A DNA stretch of 64,000 nucleotides from Pseudosulfitobacter pseudonitzschiae (GTDB taxonomy: Bacteria; Pseudomonadota; Alphaproteobacteria; Rhodobacterales; Rhodobacteraceae): the NCBI RefSeq assembly GCF_002222635.1, contig NZ_CP022415.1, positions 2,170,001 through 2,234,000 on the forward strand, in the 5' to 3' direction. The notes beneath the pieces are model-generated. The model had not been told where the DNA came from, ran no database searches, and was given only the letters and a program-made list of their open reading frames with translations. Shown piece after piece: positions 6,530 through 15,868 of the stretch. A program made the position numbers and the translations under genes. Position 1 is the stretch's first letter. Every line of letters starts with the position of its first letter.

Positions 6530-7479
6530 CGCACGCCCCCGACAGCGCTATCCGGCGTAAGGACAGTCAGCGCCCCGTGGCGCAGTTCCAAATCAAACGG
6601 CCCGGATATCCGCGAACGCTCGCCGTCGCGCGCTACCAGCAGCGACTTGCGTTTGCAGGTAATGTGCAGACGTTCGGCGCAAAGCAGTTCAAAGTCCTGA
6701 TTACGCTGTGCGCGGCCCAGCATCAGCGCCAGTCCGTTTTTCAACAGCCCTGCGCGACCGGCGTTCGGCGCAATCAGCACCGCCAGCTTGCCCGCTTTGA
6801 TACATTCTTCGCCCTCCAGCCCCATCTGCTGCATCTGGAATGCATTAGAGACCGCAAAAAGCAACGAGGTCTTAACCTCGCGGGTTTTCCCTTCGACGGT
6901 GACCTGTAGTTTCAGCTGTCGGGGCAGACGCATCATTGTTTTCAACACCGACCAATAGGCGGCAACGCGGCTGCGTCCCCAACGGGCATATACGGTTTCG
7001 CGGGTTTGCAGAATTTGCGGGTAAATCCCCAGACTGGCGTTGTTCAAAAACACACGGTCGTTGATGATCCCCACGGGAAGCGGTCTGCGGTTGTTGCGGG
7101 CGACAACGGCAACCGCCTCGACCACGGTTTCGGGTATGTCCAACGATCGACCGAAATAGTTGAATGTTCCCAGCGGGATCACTCCCAAAGCCGTTTGGGT
7201 GTCAACCAGCCCCGAAGCCACGCCACAAATCGTTCCATCGCCCCCAGCGGCAACAACCAGTTCGGCACCCTTGCTGGCAAGTTCGGCCGCACGGGCGGGG
7301 ATGTCATCACCGGGTGTAAGGTGAATAATCTCTGCCGCAATACCGTATTCATTAAAGGCCCGCTCAAGATCCTCGATCTCTGGATGGTCTGAACCACGCC
7401 CCGATTTAAGGTTAACCAGAACGTGCGCCCGCAAAGGTTGCTTGGCAGTCTGGGGGCCAGTCGCTATCATCGGTTGCAT
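6526..7479 (-). CDS. Diacylglycerol kinase family lipid kinase
   Basis: This 317-residue protein has the DAGK catalytic fold: a GGDGTICGVASG nucleotide loop near residue 80 and PLGTFNYFGRSL near 105, followed by the C-terminal beta domain typical of YegS/DgkB-like soluble kinases. It would phosphorylate a lipid head group at the membrane surface. I chose the ATG at 7479 because GGCGAG precedes it; an upstream in-frame start at 7521 has no such site. It heads an operon with the metallophosphoesterase and dedA. The exact lipid substrate is unknown. Confidence 0.87.
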   Translation of the reverse strand: MQPMIATGPQTAKQPLRAHVLVNLKSGRGSDHPEIEDLERAFNEYGIAAEIIHLTPGDDIPARAAELASKGAELVVAAGGDGTICGVASGLVDTQTALGVIPLGTFNYFGRSLDIPETVVEAVAVVARNNRRPLPVGIINDRVFLNNASLGIYPQILQTRETVYARWGRSRVAAYWSVLKTMMRLPRQLKLQVTVEGKTREVKTSLLFAVSNAFQMQQMGLEGEECIKAGKLAVLIAPNAGRAGLLKNGLALMLGRAQRNQDFELLCAERLHITCKRKSLLVARDGERSRISGPFDLELRHGALTVLTPDSAVGGVR

Positions 7480-7610
7480 ATTCTCGCCTTTCGCACGGGT
7501 CCGCCCGCGCAGTTCTCGCACGGGATCGCCCCATCATCGCGATCAGTTCGATACGGGCCTGTCTCTTAACGCTGCAACGCAGCGCCAAGTTCCCGTGGCC
7601 TGTCTGCTTA

Positions 7611-8456
7611 TTACAGGATCACACGGTGTTCGGCCTGACCCGTCACATCCATCTGCTGAACAAAAGTCATACCCGCCTTTGGATCCTTGATGCGGTCCAT
7701 ACCGACCGCCGCAGTGGTGACGTAAAGCGTGCGCAGGCCATCTGCGCCGAAACACGGACATGATGCCTGCGTTGCTGGCACCGCAACAGCGCGCACAAAG
7801 GACCCGTCGGGGGCGTAACAGGCCACGCGGCTGGCACCCCATTGGGCGTTCCACAGATGACCCGAGGCATCCACAACCGCGCCATCAGGAAACACCCCTT
7901 CTTCGCGCAGGTCGATAAAAACCTGCGGCTCGCCCAAGGGCCAGCCCTCCGCATCCAGTTCGCTGCGCATGATCCGCTTTCGGACGGTGTCGGTATAATA
8001 GGCATACCTGCCATCAGGGCTGAAACAGATCGCGTTGCTGACCGTCACCTGATCCACCAATTGTCGCACCGCACCTCGATAATAGCGATAGATCGCCCCT
8101 GCCCGTGGCTCGTGCCCCTTGCCCATTGTCCCGATCCAGAACCCGCCCTGCGGATCGGCGCGGCCATCATTCGAGCGTGTCACCGGATTGTCCCCATCCA
8201 GCGGGGCGACGTGTTCGCGTGCCGATGTCTCGACATCGAAGGTGAACAACTCGCGTTCCGAGGCGATCAGCAACACGGTATCGCTCACCCAGCCCGCCGC
8301 TGAAACGTGATCGTCAAACAACCAGACCTGTTCGCCCGCCGTTGTCCGGCTTAGCATTTTCTTGCCGATAATATCGAACCAGAACAGTTGTTTGCGCGTG
8401 GGATGCCAAAGCGGCCCCTCGCCCAATGCGCAGATAGTATCGCTGAAAACCTCCAT
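7611..8456 (-). CDS. SMP-30/gluconolactonase family sugar lactonase
   Basis: The 281-residue protein has the six-bladed SMP-30 propeller signatures: LGEGPLW near residue 11 (metal-ligand Glu), SNDGRADPQGGFWIGTM near 95, VSNAICFSPDGRYAYYTD near 140 and PDGAVVDASGHLWNAQW near 190. Family members open sugar 1,4- or 1,5-lactones. It is last in the operon with an SDR sugar dehydrogenase, dgoK and dgoA, so galactono-lactone is the likely substrate. The ATG at 8456 overlaps the dgoA stop (TGATG); a GTG three bases earlier is possible. Confidence 0.87.
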   Translation of the reverse strand: MEVFSDTICALGEGPLWHPTRKQLFWFDIIGKKMLSRTTAGEQVWLFDDHVSAAGWVSDTVLLIASERELFTFDVETSAREHVAPLDGDNPVTRSNDGRADPQGGFWIGTMGKGHEPRAGAIYRYYRGAVRQLVDQVTVSNAICFSPDGRYAYYTDTVRKRIMRSELDAEGWPLGEPQVFIDLREEGVFPDGAVVDASGHLWNAQWGASRVACYAPDGSFVRAVAVPATQASCPCFGADGLRTLYVTTAAVGMDRIKDPKAGMTFVQQMDVTGQAEHRVIL

Positions 8457-9067
8457 CACATCGCCTCTTTTGCCATGTCATAGGCCGCGACGATGCCTGC
8501 GGCCCGCGCGCGGATGTCATGCGCGTCCATGCCGGGGGTATAGATCGCCGTACCCATGCCAAACCCGTCGACACCCGCCGCCAGCCAGTCGCCAAAGTCT
8601 TCGGCAGCGATTCCACCCACAGCGAAGACCTGCGCCTGCGCCGGAAGCACCGCGCGCATCGCCTGAATGCCCTTGGTCCCCACCAGAAACGACGGGAAAA
8701 TCTTGATACCGTCAGCGCCCGCCGCAAGAGCAGTGAAGCATTCGGTTGGTGTAAAACACCCCGGATAAGACGCCATGCCCGCACCCTTGGTGGCTGCAAT
8801 CACAGCGATATTGCAATCGGGCGATACCACCATCTGCGCCCCGATCCCGGCCAGGCGTTCCACATCGGCAACGGTCAGCACGGTGCCTGCGCCGATCATG
8901 GCGGCGTGGCCGAATTCGACCTGCATTTGCCGAATACTGTCAAAAGGTTCGGGCGAGTTCAGCGGCACTTCGATTTTTGTGATCCCTGCAGCCATCAGCG
9001 CCTCGCAAGCAGGCAAAGCCTCTTGCGGGGTGATGCCGCGCAGGATGGCGATGATGTTGCGGGTCAT
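8456..9067 (-). CDS. dgoA: 2-dehydro-3-deoxy-6-phosphogalactonate aldolase
   Basis: At 203 residues this is a standard KDPG/KDPGal class I aldolase. IAILRGITPQEA is at the N terminus, KIEVPLNSPEP holds the catalytic Glu near residue 33, GCFTPTE lies near 103, and DGIKIFPS near 120 carries the Schiff-base lysine. It splits phosphorylated 2-keto-3-deoxygalactonate into pyruvate and glyceraldehyde 3-phosphate. The LNSPEP motif and the adjacent dgoK favour the galactonate over the gluconate enzyme. Its start overlaps the dgoK stop (ATGA). Confidence 0.9.
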   Translation of the reverse strand: MTRNIIAILRGITPQEALPACEALMAAGITKIEVPLNSPEPFDSIRQMQVEFGHAAMIGAGTVLTVADVERLAGIGAQMVVSPDCNIAVIAATKGAGMASYPGCFTPTECFTALAAGADGIKIFPSFLVGTKGIQAMRAVLPAQAQVFAVGGIAAEDFGDWLAAGVDGFGMGTAIYTPGMDAHDIRARAAGIVAAYDMAKEAM

Positions 9068-9966
9068 ATCTGATCCAGCTTTGAATAGGCGGCCCGCAAT
9101 CCCGCCAGTGTCATGTCGGTGGGGTCCATGCGAAGAACGGGCACACCCTGGGCGGTCAACGCAGTTTCATAGGGATCGGCCGACGCGGCAGCCCCGATCA
9201 AGGCAACCTGCTGACCCAGCCAGTAGGGGCGCGATGCGGCCAGCTCTATCCCGATCAGCAGGCCCGACAGGCGCGCGCGTGCCTCGGCCCCTTCAAGCCC
9301 GCCCAACAGCGCGTTGGCGCGCAGTCCGAACAATTTGGCGGCAATGGTTTGGGGTCGGCCCATCGCGTCGTCAACGGCAGTGGCAAAGGCTGCGTCGTCC
9401 CAACCTTCGGTAGCCACCGAATGACGCAACACCGATTGCAGGGACAGCAGCGCGAACAATTCACCCGTCATAAAGGTCTGAAAGCTGACAATCTCGCCCG
9501 CGCTCAGATGCGCCCATTTTGTGTGGGTGCCCGGCAAACAGGCAACGCCGTCAAAGTCGGGTTGCGTGGCGATCAACCCTTTGATCTGGGTTTCTTCGCC
9601 GCGCATCACATCTGCAGGGTTGCGCTGGCTGACGCCAGACAAGATATAAACCTGCACCCGTGCGTCTTGCGTCGGCACCCGCTTTGCGCTGCTTACGTCT
9701 GGCGGCGCGCAGGGAACAGAGGCATAGGGCGCTTCGGCCCAGCCCTGTTTCGCGCCAGCCATGCCGCAGATGATCACCGGCACCGGGCCGTGCCCCAAAA
9801 CGTCCGAAATCAACGCCAAAAGGGCCAGTTCATAGCCGTCCTGCGCCAGTGCGCCCATTCCGCGATCGCCGCTGCGCGCCTCGATCACCTGACCGTCGGC
9901 AGACATCAGCCAGACCCGCACATGCGTGGTGCCCCAATCCACCGCGATCCATGCCACAGCCGCCAT
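9064..9966 (-). CDS. dgoK: 2-dehydro-3-deoxygalactonokinase
   Basis: This 300-residue sugar-acid kinase of the DgoK family has VDWGTTHVRVWL at residues 8-19 (phosphate loop of the actin-like fold), CGMAGAKQGWAEAPY near 66 and PGTHTKWAHL near 145. It phosphorylates 2-keto-3-deoxygalactonate at the expense of ATP. Start and stop overlap the neighbouring genes (TGATG with the SDR, ATGA with dgoA), so translation is coupled. No galactonate dehydratase is present in the window, so the pathway needs one from elsewhere. Confidence 0.92.
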   Translation of the reverse strand: MAAVAWIAVDWGTTHVRVWLMSADGQVIEARSGDRGMGALAQDGYELALLALISDVLGHGPVPVIICGMAGAKQGWAEAPYASVPCAPPDVSSAKRVPTQDARVQVYILSGVSQRNPADVMRGEETQIKGLIATQPDFDGVACLPGTHTKWAHLSAGEIVSFQTFMTGELFALLSLQSVLRHSVATEGWDDAAFATAVDDAMGRPQTIAAKLFGLRANALLGGLEGAEARARLSGLLIGIELAASRPYWLGQQVALIGAAASADPYETALTAQGVPVLRMDPTDMTLAGLRAAYSKLDQI

Positions 9967-10736
9967 CAGCCCGACACCGCCACGCCGCCGTCCACAACCA
10001 TTGCCTGCCCCGTCATCATCCGGCTGGCCTGAGATGACAAAAACAGAACCGCATCGACAATATCACGCGGCGCTAGGTGTTCGTGCAGGCATTGCCGGTC
10101 AAGATGCGCAGCAAGATCCTCGGGTGTGGCCCACAATTCCATTTGCCGCTGGGTCAGCACCCACCCCGGCATCAGCGCATTGACGCGAATATGGTCCGGC
10201 CCCAATTCGCGCGCCAAGGCCCGCGTTAATCCGGTAATCGCCGCCTTGGCCGTGACATAGCCCGCCATTCCGGCCATCCCCATCATATAGGAAATCGACG
10301 AAAAGTTCACGATTGTGCCGTAGCCCTGCGCCTTCATCATCGGCGCGGCGGCTTGTGCGGTAAAAAAATGCGGGCGCAGGTTTACATTCTGGCAGGCATC
10401 CCAGTCACCCACTGTCGTGTCGGCAACTGTATGGCGTGTGTCATTGGCGGCATTGTTGACCAGCCGTGTGATCGGCCCGTGTGCTTGCGCTGCGCTCTGC
10501 ATTGTCTTTTTCAGGGCCGGAATGTCGGTGATGTCGCAGGGCAGGAACAGTGGGTCATGGGCGTATTTCCCCGACACATCTGAGACAAAGGCGCTGGCAT
10601 CCGAGCGTTGGACAAAGGCCACTTTGGCCCCCTGCGCCAGAAACCCTTCGGTAAGCGCGGCCCCGATGCCCGACCCGCCACCGGTGATGAACACGGACGC
10701 GTTGTCGAGATCATGGAAAGTTGCGAAAGACGTCAT
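9966..10736 (-). CDS. SDR-family dehydrogenase, probably acting on galactose or a related aldose
   Basis: A classical short-chain dehydrogenase of 256 residues. ITGGGSGIG near residue 18 binds NAD(P), NNAAND lies near 92, and the catalytic Ser-Tyr-Lys falls in SSISYMMG and GYVTAKAAITG. GQAMVVDGGV closes the fold. It is the first gene of the operon with dgoK, dgoA and a sugar lactonase, so oxidation of D-galactose (or an isomer such as L-arabinose or D-fucose) to the lactone is the most economical role. Substrate specificity cannot be read from the sequence. Confidence 0.82.
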   Translation of the reverse strand: MTSFATFHDLDNASVFITGGGSGIGAALTEGFLAQGAKVAFVQRSDASAFVSDVSGKYAHDPLFLPCDITDIPALKKTMQSAAQAHGPITRLVNNAANDTRHTVADTTVGDWDACQNVNLRPHFFTAQAAAPMMKAQGYGTIVNFSSISYMMGMAGMAGYVTAKAAITGLTRALARELGPDHIRVNALMPGWVLTQRQMELWATPEDLAAHLDRQCLHEHLAPRDIVDAVLFLSSQASRMMTGQAMVVDGGVAVSG

Positions 10737-11459
10737 ATTTGATCCTCGTGTCGGATGTGCGCACCAACTGATCCCCCCAAGAACGAGCAGGTCTGCGCCT
10801 TGGGTGTCAACGTAATTCTACGGCTGCACCAAAGACAACCAAGAGTAACGCAGCTTTCAGGACCAAGCGTAACAATCTGAAAAGATGGATGAAAGAAAAA
10901 ACTGCGACTTGCGGTGATCAGGCGGATACGCCGTTGATTGCCATTGTGGTCAAGAACTGTTCTGGAAGTTATTCCAGTGGCTTGAACGACGCACCTACCA
11001 GATTGCAATGCTGTAGACTGCGGCCGGCATGGCATCCGGATTGATGATCGCGGCCCGCGAAAGCAGGCTGGAGGATGCTGTTCATGCAGCGGGTCCAATC
11101 TCCAATCACCTGTGGATAAGTTCAGGTTTCGGGCTTAAGTAAGACTGATAAGAAACAGATATTGTACACTTTATTCCTGAAACTTTTATACACAGGCCAC
11201 CTCTAGCCTCGCACTTTCGGCGCCATGTTCTGAAAAGATTCAAGCATCAACGCCGAGAGGCTTGGGCTGTGGAAAGATCACCTGTTTTCAACGCGATTCA
11301 CGGCATTTCAGGCTTCACATTCCAGAGGAGAACTGACCTGTGGATAAGTCTATAAATGACTCAATAAGATAATAAAAATATAAATACTATGCCAAAAGTC
11401 TCCAAAAATAACACAAAAAGACAATTGAAAACTGCAGAAATTCTCCCCGAAAATCCCGA
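10737..11459. other. Gene-free region with three DnaA-box matches and AT-rich DNA (origin-like)
   Basis: I see no convincing gene in these 723 bases. Perfect matches to the DnaA-box consensus TTATNCACA occur at 11186-11194 (TTATACACA, + strand), 11111-11119 and 11339-11347 (both TGTGGATAA, the complementary orientation). Directly after the third box, 11349-11430 is AT-rich (for example ATAAGATAATAAAAATATAA at 11364-11383). Weaker box-like sites are TTGTACACT (11163-11171) and TGTGGAAAG. Boxes plus an adjacent AT-rich stretch are the pattern of a replication origin or of DnaA-regulated DNA. The promoter of the galactose operon should also lie in the left part. Confidence 0.45.
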
Positions 11460-13697
11460 TTACTGCTCTTTTAACCAGTCCATCACCGCAGGCCGCACAG
11501 ACATCGCCCCACGGTGGCGCGTATCTGCAATCACCTTGCGCAAATCTTCAAGGTTGGAACGGCGTAGCAACGACTTTACCGGTCCGATCGACGCAGGACG
11601 CATCGACAGGCTTCGCAGGCCGATGGCGGCCAGACACAGCGCCTCGACCGGACGCCCCGCGTCCTCTCCGCAGAATGACACCGGCGTGTTGGTATCGGTA
11701 CACCGCTCGACGATCTGCTCAAGAAAGCTGAGAAAGCTGACATTCAGCGTGTCATAACGGCGACGCACCCGTTCGTTTTCGCGATCCGCAGCAAAGAAGA
11801 ACTGCTTGAGGTCGTTGCCACCGATGGAAATGAAATCGACCTCTTCAAAGAACTTGCGCGGCGCAAAGCCCAAAGACGGCGTTTCCAGCATCGCGCCCAC
11901 TTCGATCTTGGACGGCAGCGGATGCCCCAAACGCCGTTCGCGTTCCAGCGCCTTGTTCACCTCGGCGCGGGCCCGCGTGTATTCCTCGTATTGCGCCACA
12001 AACGGAAACATCACATAGAGCGGTCGCCCGTTTGCCGCACGCATCAGCGCCTGCAACTGCATCCGCAACACGCCGGGTTTGTCCAGCCCCACGCGGATCG
12101 CGCGCCAGCCCATCGCGGGGTTCGGCTCGTCATTGGGCTTCATATAGGCCAGCACCTTGTCCGAACCGATGTCGAGCGTGCGGAACACCACGGGCATACC
12201 CCGTGCAGCATCAATCACCCGCGCATAGATCGCGCTCAACTCGGACCGGCGCGGCATCTGGTTGCGCACCAGAAACTGCAATTCGGTGCGAAACAGGCCC
12301 ACCCCTTCGGCACCGGACGAGGGCAACGAGGGCAGATCAGCCATCAGCCCTGCGTTCATCATCATCTTGATCGTAGCACCACATCGGGTGACAGCCGGTT
12401 TGTCGCGAATCGAGGCGTAGCGTTCAAGCGCTTCGGCCTCCATCGCCATCTTGTCGCGAAAGGCCGACACGACGTTATCATCGGGCCGCAGATGCACGAT
12501 GCCCTGATCGCCGTCCACCATCACATGATCGCCGTTCAGCGCCTCGGTGGTGATCCCTTGCGCGTGGACAACCAGCGGAATTGCCAGCGCACGCGCAACG
12601 ATTGCCGCATGGCTGCCAACCGAGCCGCTTTCCAGCACGATACCCTTCAGGCGTCGCCCGTAGTCCAGCAATTCGCCCGGCCCGATATTGCGCGCCACAA
12701 GGATCGGATCGGGCGGCATTTCCGCGCCTGTGTCCTGTCCCTGCCCCGTCAGGATGCGCAGCAGACGGTTCGACAGATCATCCAGATCGCTCAGCCGTTC
12801 GCGCAAGTATCCGTCAGCGGCCTGCCCGACGCGCGCACGCGCCAGCGATTGTTCTTTTTCAACGGCAGCTTCGGCGCTCAGTCCACGGCCAATATCCTCT
12901 TCCATCCGCCGCATCCAGCTTTTGGAGTTGGCGAACATCCGATAGGCTTCCAACACCTGCCGTTGTTCCTGATCGGGGCCAGCAAGGCCTAGCATTTTGT
13001 CCACGCCGATGCGCAACTCGTCCACGGCGGCGTTCAGCCGTTCCATTTCGCGGTGCGGATCATCAGCGATGGGGTTCACGACCACCACCCGCGGCTCGTG
13101 CAGCCAGATGCGACCCTCGGCGACGCCCTCCTGTCCGGTTGTGCCTTTGATCATCACCGGCTGGCTGTGGCGCGCCGACATTGCGGCGCCCTCACCGACA
13201 AAGGCGCCCAGTTCCGTCATCTCGGCCAACACCATCGCGACCACTTCCAGAGCATAGACCTCGTCCGCGGAGAACTCGCGCGCGTCTTTGGACTGCACCA
13301 CCAGAACGCCCAGCGCCTCGCCCAGACGCTGAACCGGAATGCCCAGAAAACTGGAATAGACCTCTTCGCCCGTCTCTGGCATGAAGCGGAAACCGCTGGC
13401 TTTAGGGGCGTTTGCGGTATTCACCACCTGACGACGCTTGGCGACACGTCCAACCAGACCTTCGCCCAGACGCATCCGCGTCTGGTGGACCGCTTCGGCC
13501 TTCAGCCCTTCGGTGGCGCACAGTTCCAGCGTTTCCTGATCCCGAAACAGATAGATCGAGCACACTTCGCAGCCCATCGACGACGCGATCAGCGATGTGA
13601 TCTTATCCAGCCGCGTCTGTCCGGGTGCATCACCCGCCAGTTCGTCGCGCAGCCGGCCAAGCAATTTGCGGCTCTCGGTGTCCGTGCGCTCGGTCAT
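11460..13697 (-). CDS. ptsP: PEP-protein phosphotransferase EI-Ntr (PtsP)
   Basis: This 745-residue protein is enzyme I of the nitrogen phosphotransferase system. An N-terminal GAF domain (about residues 20-165) is followed by the PEP-utiliser N domain, the phospho-His loop SGSVGSHAAIVARAL near 370, and the TIM-barrel PEP-binding domain with GVGLFRTELQFL and the active-site Cys in SFCGEDAG. It autophosphorylates from PEP and passes phosphate to NPr. The His loop reads VGSHA where enzymes I usually have a Thr before SHA. No ptsO or ptsN is adjacent. The downstream boundary is the origin-like intergenic region. Confidence 0.95.
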   Translation of the reverse strand: MTERTDTESRKLLGRLRDELAGDAPGQTRLDKITSLIASSMGCEVCSIYLFRDQETLELCATEGLKAEAVHQTRMRLGEGLVGRVAKRRQVVNTANAPKASGFRFMPETGEEVYSSFLGIPVQRLGEALGVLVVQSKDAREFSADEVYALEVVAMVLAEMTELGAFVGEGAAMSARHSQPVMIKGTTGQEGVAEGRIWLHEPRVVVVNPIADDPHREMERLNAAVDELRIGVDKMLGLAGPDQEQRQVLEAYRMFANSKSWMRRMEEDIGRGLSAEAAVEKEQSLARARVGQAADGYLRERLSDLDDLSNRLLRILTGQGQDTGAEMPPDPILVARNIGPGELLDYGRRLKGIVLESGSVGSHAAIVARALAIPLVVHAQGITTEALNGDHVMVDGDQGIVHLRPDDNVVSAFRDKMAMEAEALERYASIRDKPAVTRCGATIKMMMNAGLMADLPSLPSSGAEGVGLFRTELQFLVRNQMPRRSELSAIYARVIDAARGMPVVFRTLDIGSDKVLAYMKPNDEPNPAMGWRAIRVGLDKPGVLRMQLQALMRAANGRPLYVMFPFVAQYEEYTRARAEVNKALERERRLGHPLPSKIEVGAMLETPSLGFAPRKFFEEVDFISIGGNDLKQFFFAADRENERVRRRYDTLNVSFLSFLEQIVERCTDTNTPVSFCGEDAGRPVEALCLAAIGLRSLSMRPASIGPVKSLLRRSNLEDLRKVIADTRHRGAMSVRPAVMDWLKEQ

Positions 13698-13854
13698 TTT
13701 GGCGCCCCCCTTGGTGTCCGGTATCAGCTTAGATCATACCGGACGCCAATTAGAAACGGGTTTTGCGCCCGAGCCGTGGTTTTGCCACCTGCCTTTGCGG
13801 AATGTCGCAATGGCTGCCCTATGCACAGGCGATACGCGCACTAATGCCCTGTGT

Positions 13855-15093
13855 TCAGGCAGCTTTTTCCAGCTCAAATGCGTCGTGCAACGCCTGAACC
13901 GCCAGTTCCATATACTTGCGGTCGATCAGCACGCTGATCTTGATTTCAGATGTGGTGATAACCTTGATATTGATGCCCTCGTTCGACAACACCTTGAACA
14001 TCTTGGCCGCAACACCTGTATGGCTGCGCATGCCAATGCCGACAACGCTGACCTTGGCCACGTCCATATCCGCGATCAGTTCGTCAAAGCGGATCACGCC
14101 CGCCTGTTTGGCGTCTTCAATCGCCTTTTCCGCGCGCTTGACCTGATCATTGGGGCATGACCACGTCATGTCGGTGCGACCTTCTTCGGCGATGTTCTGC
14201 ACGATCATGTCCACGTTCACGCCCGCTTCGCTAAGGGCGGTAAAGATCGTGGCGGCGATGCCGGGGCGGTCGGCCACCGACACAAGGGTCATTTTCGCTT
14301 CGTCGCGGCTAAAGGCGACACCGGCTACAACATTGCTTTCCATGATTTCCTCCTCGTCGCAGACCAGCGTTCCGGCTGTATCCGACTGTTCCTCGAAACT
14401 GCTCAGCACCCGCAGTTTGACCTTGTAACGCATCGCCAGCTCGACCGAGCGGGTCTGCAACACTTTTGCGCCCAGCGATGCCAGCTCCAGCATCTCTTCG
14501 AATGCGATCTTGTCCAGTTTTCGCGCCTTGGCGCTGACCCGCGGGTCGGTGGTGTAAACCCCGTCCACATCGGTATAAATATCGCAACGTTCCGCATTGA
14601 AAGCGGCGGCAAATGCCACTGCCGTCGTGTCGCTTCCGCCACGACCCAGCGTAGTAATGCGGCCTTCGGGGCTGACACCCTGAAACCCTGCGACCACGGC
14701 CACGCGCATACCTTGTTCGAACTTGGCCATGATGTTGTCGCTGGGAATCTCTTCGATCCGCGCCGAAGAATGGGCGCTGGTGGTTTTCACCGGCACCTGC
14801 CAACCCTGCCACGACCGTGCGGGCACGTCCATTTCCTGCAGGGTCAGCGCCATCAGACCGGCGGTAACATTCTCGCCCGAGGACACGACCGCGTCATATT
14901 CGCGCGCGTCATACATCGGTGAGGTCTCGTTGACCCAGCCAACCAGCTCGTTGGTCTTGCCCGACATCGCCGAGACAATCACGATCACATCGTATCCCTT
15001 GGCCACTTCAACGCCCACGCGTTTCGCCGCGCGGCGGATGCGGTCAAGCGTGGCCACCGAAGTGCCACCAAATTTCATCACCAGAACGGGCAT
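13855..15093 (-). CDS. lysC: Aspartate kinase
   Basis: The 412-residue enzyme phosphorylates aspartate, the first step to lysine, threonine, methionine and diaminopimelate. KFGGTSV at residue 7, TLGRGGSDTTAVA near 150 and DVDGVYTTDPR near 178 form the active site, and two C-terminal ACT domains (about 265-412) mediate feedback inhibition. The start follows TGAGGACATC. Length and domain layout are those of the alphaproteobacterial monofunctional form. It is separated from ptsP by 157 bases with no other gene seen. Confidence 0.96.
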   Translation of the reverse strand: MPVLVMKFGGTSVATLDRIRRAAKRVGVEVAKGYDVIVIVSAMSGKTNELVGWVNETSPMYDAREYDAVVSSGENVTAGLMALTLQEMDVPARSWQGWQVPVKTTSAHSSARIEEIPSDNIMAKFEQGMRVAVVAGFQGVSPEGRITTLGRGGSDTTAVAFAAAFNAERCDIYTDVDGVYTTDPRVSAKARKLDKIAFEEMLELASLGAKVLQTRSVELAMRYKVKLRVLSSFEEQSDTAGTLVCDEEEIMESNVVAGVAFSRDEAKMTLVSVADRPGIAATIFTALSEAGVNVDMIVQNIAEEGRTDMTWSCPNDQVKRAEKAIEDAKQAGVIRFDELIADMDVAKVSVVGIGMRSHTGVAAKMFKVLSNEGINIKVITTSEIKISVLIDRKYMELAVQALHDAFELEKAA

Positions 15094-15223
15094 GATGTCC
15101 TCACCTCAAAATCCGAGGTTTCCCTACGCGTCACAAACACCAAAGACAAGCGTTACAGGGTGCCAAATGCCGCGCGCGCTTGATTGGTTCAAAGAATCCC
15201 CGGGCGGCGGCCCCCCTGCATGA

Positions 15224-15865
15224 TTAATACGGATGCACCTGCCCGTCCCACGTCAGGAACGATCCCGTCGCGGCGATGTCCAACGCCGCAAAGCGCGCGC
15301 TTAGCCCCGCCACGCTTTCGTCCACGGAAATCGCAGCTTCGCCACCGCCCATATCGGTGCGCACCCAGCCGGGGTGATAGATGCCCACGGCAATCCCTTC
15401 AGCCTTCAGGTCCGTCGCCAGATTGCGGCCCAGGTTCAGCGCCGCCGCTTTGGACGCACGATAGATATAACTGCCGCCGGGTGCGCGTGTGTCCGAACCC
15501 ATCTGGCTTGCAATAATGGCGATCTTGCCTGTGGCCGCACGCAGATTGGGCAGCAGAGTTTGCACCGTTTGGAACACACCTGTCACGTTCGCGGCAAAGG
15601 ATTTCGACCACATATCAGCACCATAGCCGTAGTCGATGCTTTGGCCCTTGTCCAAATAGACACCCGCATTGCACACCAGCAAATCCACCGGGTGTGTGCC
15701 CATTGCGCCCGCCAGTTTGGCAAAATCCGCAGGGTGGGTCACATCCATCACCACGTCGGCACCCGCGCCGCGCCCTGTGCCGGTGACCTGATGGCCCGCA
15801 GCCCGATAATGCGCAGCAAGGCCCGCGCCGATACCCCGCGTGGCACCCGTAATGACAATATTCAT
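15224..15865 (-). CDS. SDR-family oxidoreductase
   Basis: This is a short-chain dehydrogenase of 213 residues. ITGATRGIGAGLA binds the cofactor at residue 5, VCNAGVYLD lies near 75, and the catalytic Tyr-Lys is in GSYIYRASKAAALN near 135. A Ser in IASQMGS completes the triad. It resembles the CsgA/carbonyl-reductase-like subgroup, whose substrates vary. It starts three bases after the DUF1178 stop, so the two are cotranscribed. No substrate can be inferred. Confidence 0.85.
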   Translation of the reverse strand: MNIVITGATRGIGAGLAAHYRAAGHQVTGTGRGAGADVVMDVTHPADFAKLAGAMGTHPVDLLVCNAGVYLDKGQSIDYGYGADMWSKSFAANVTGVFQTVQTLLPNLRAATGKIAIIASQMGSDTRAPGGSYIYRASKAAALNLGRNLATDLKAEGIAVGIYHPGWVRTDMGGGEAAISVDESVAGLSARFAALDIAATGSFLTWDGQVHPY

Positions 15866-15868
15866 CGC

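Noticed and set aside
10733-11098. A 121-codon minus-strand frame upstream of the galactose SDR gene
   Set aside because: No ribosome-binding site, no domain, irregular composition, and it would overlap the promoter region of the operon.
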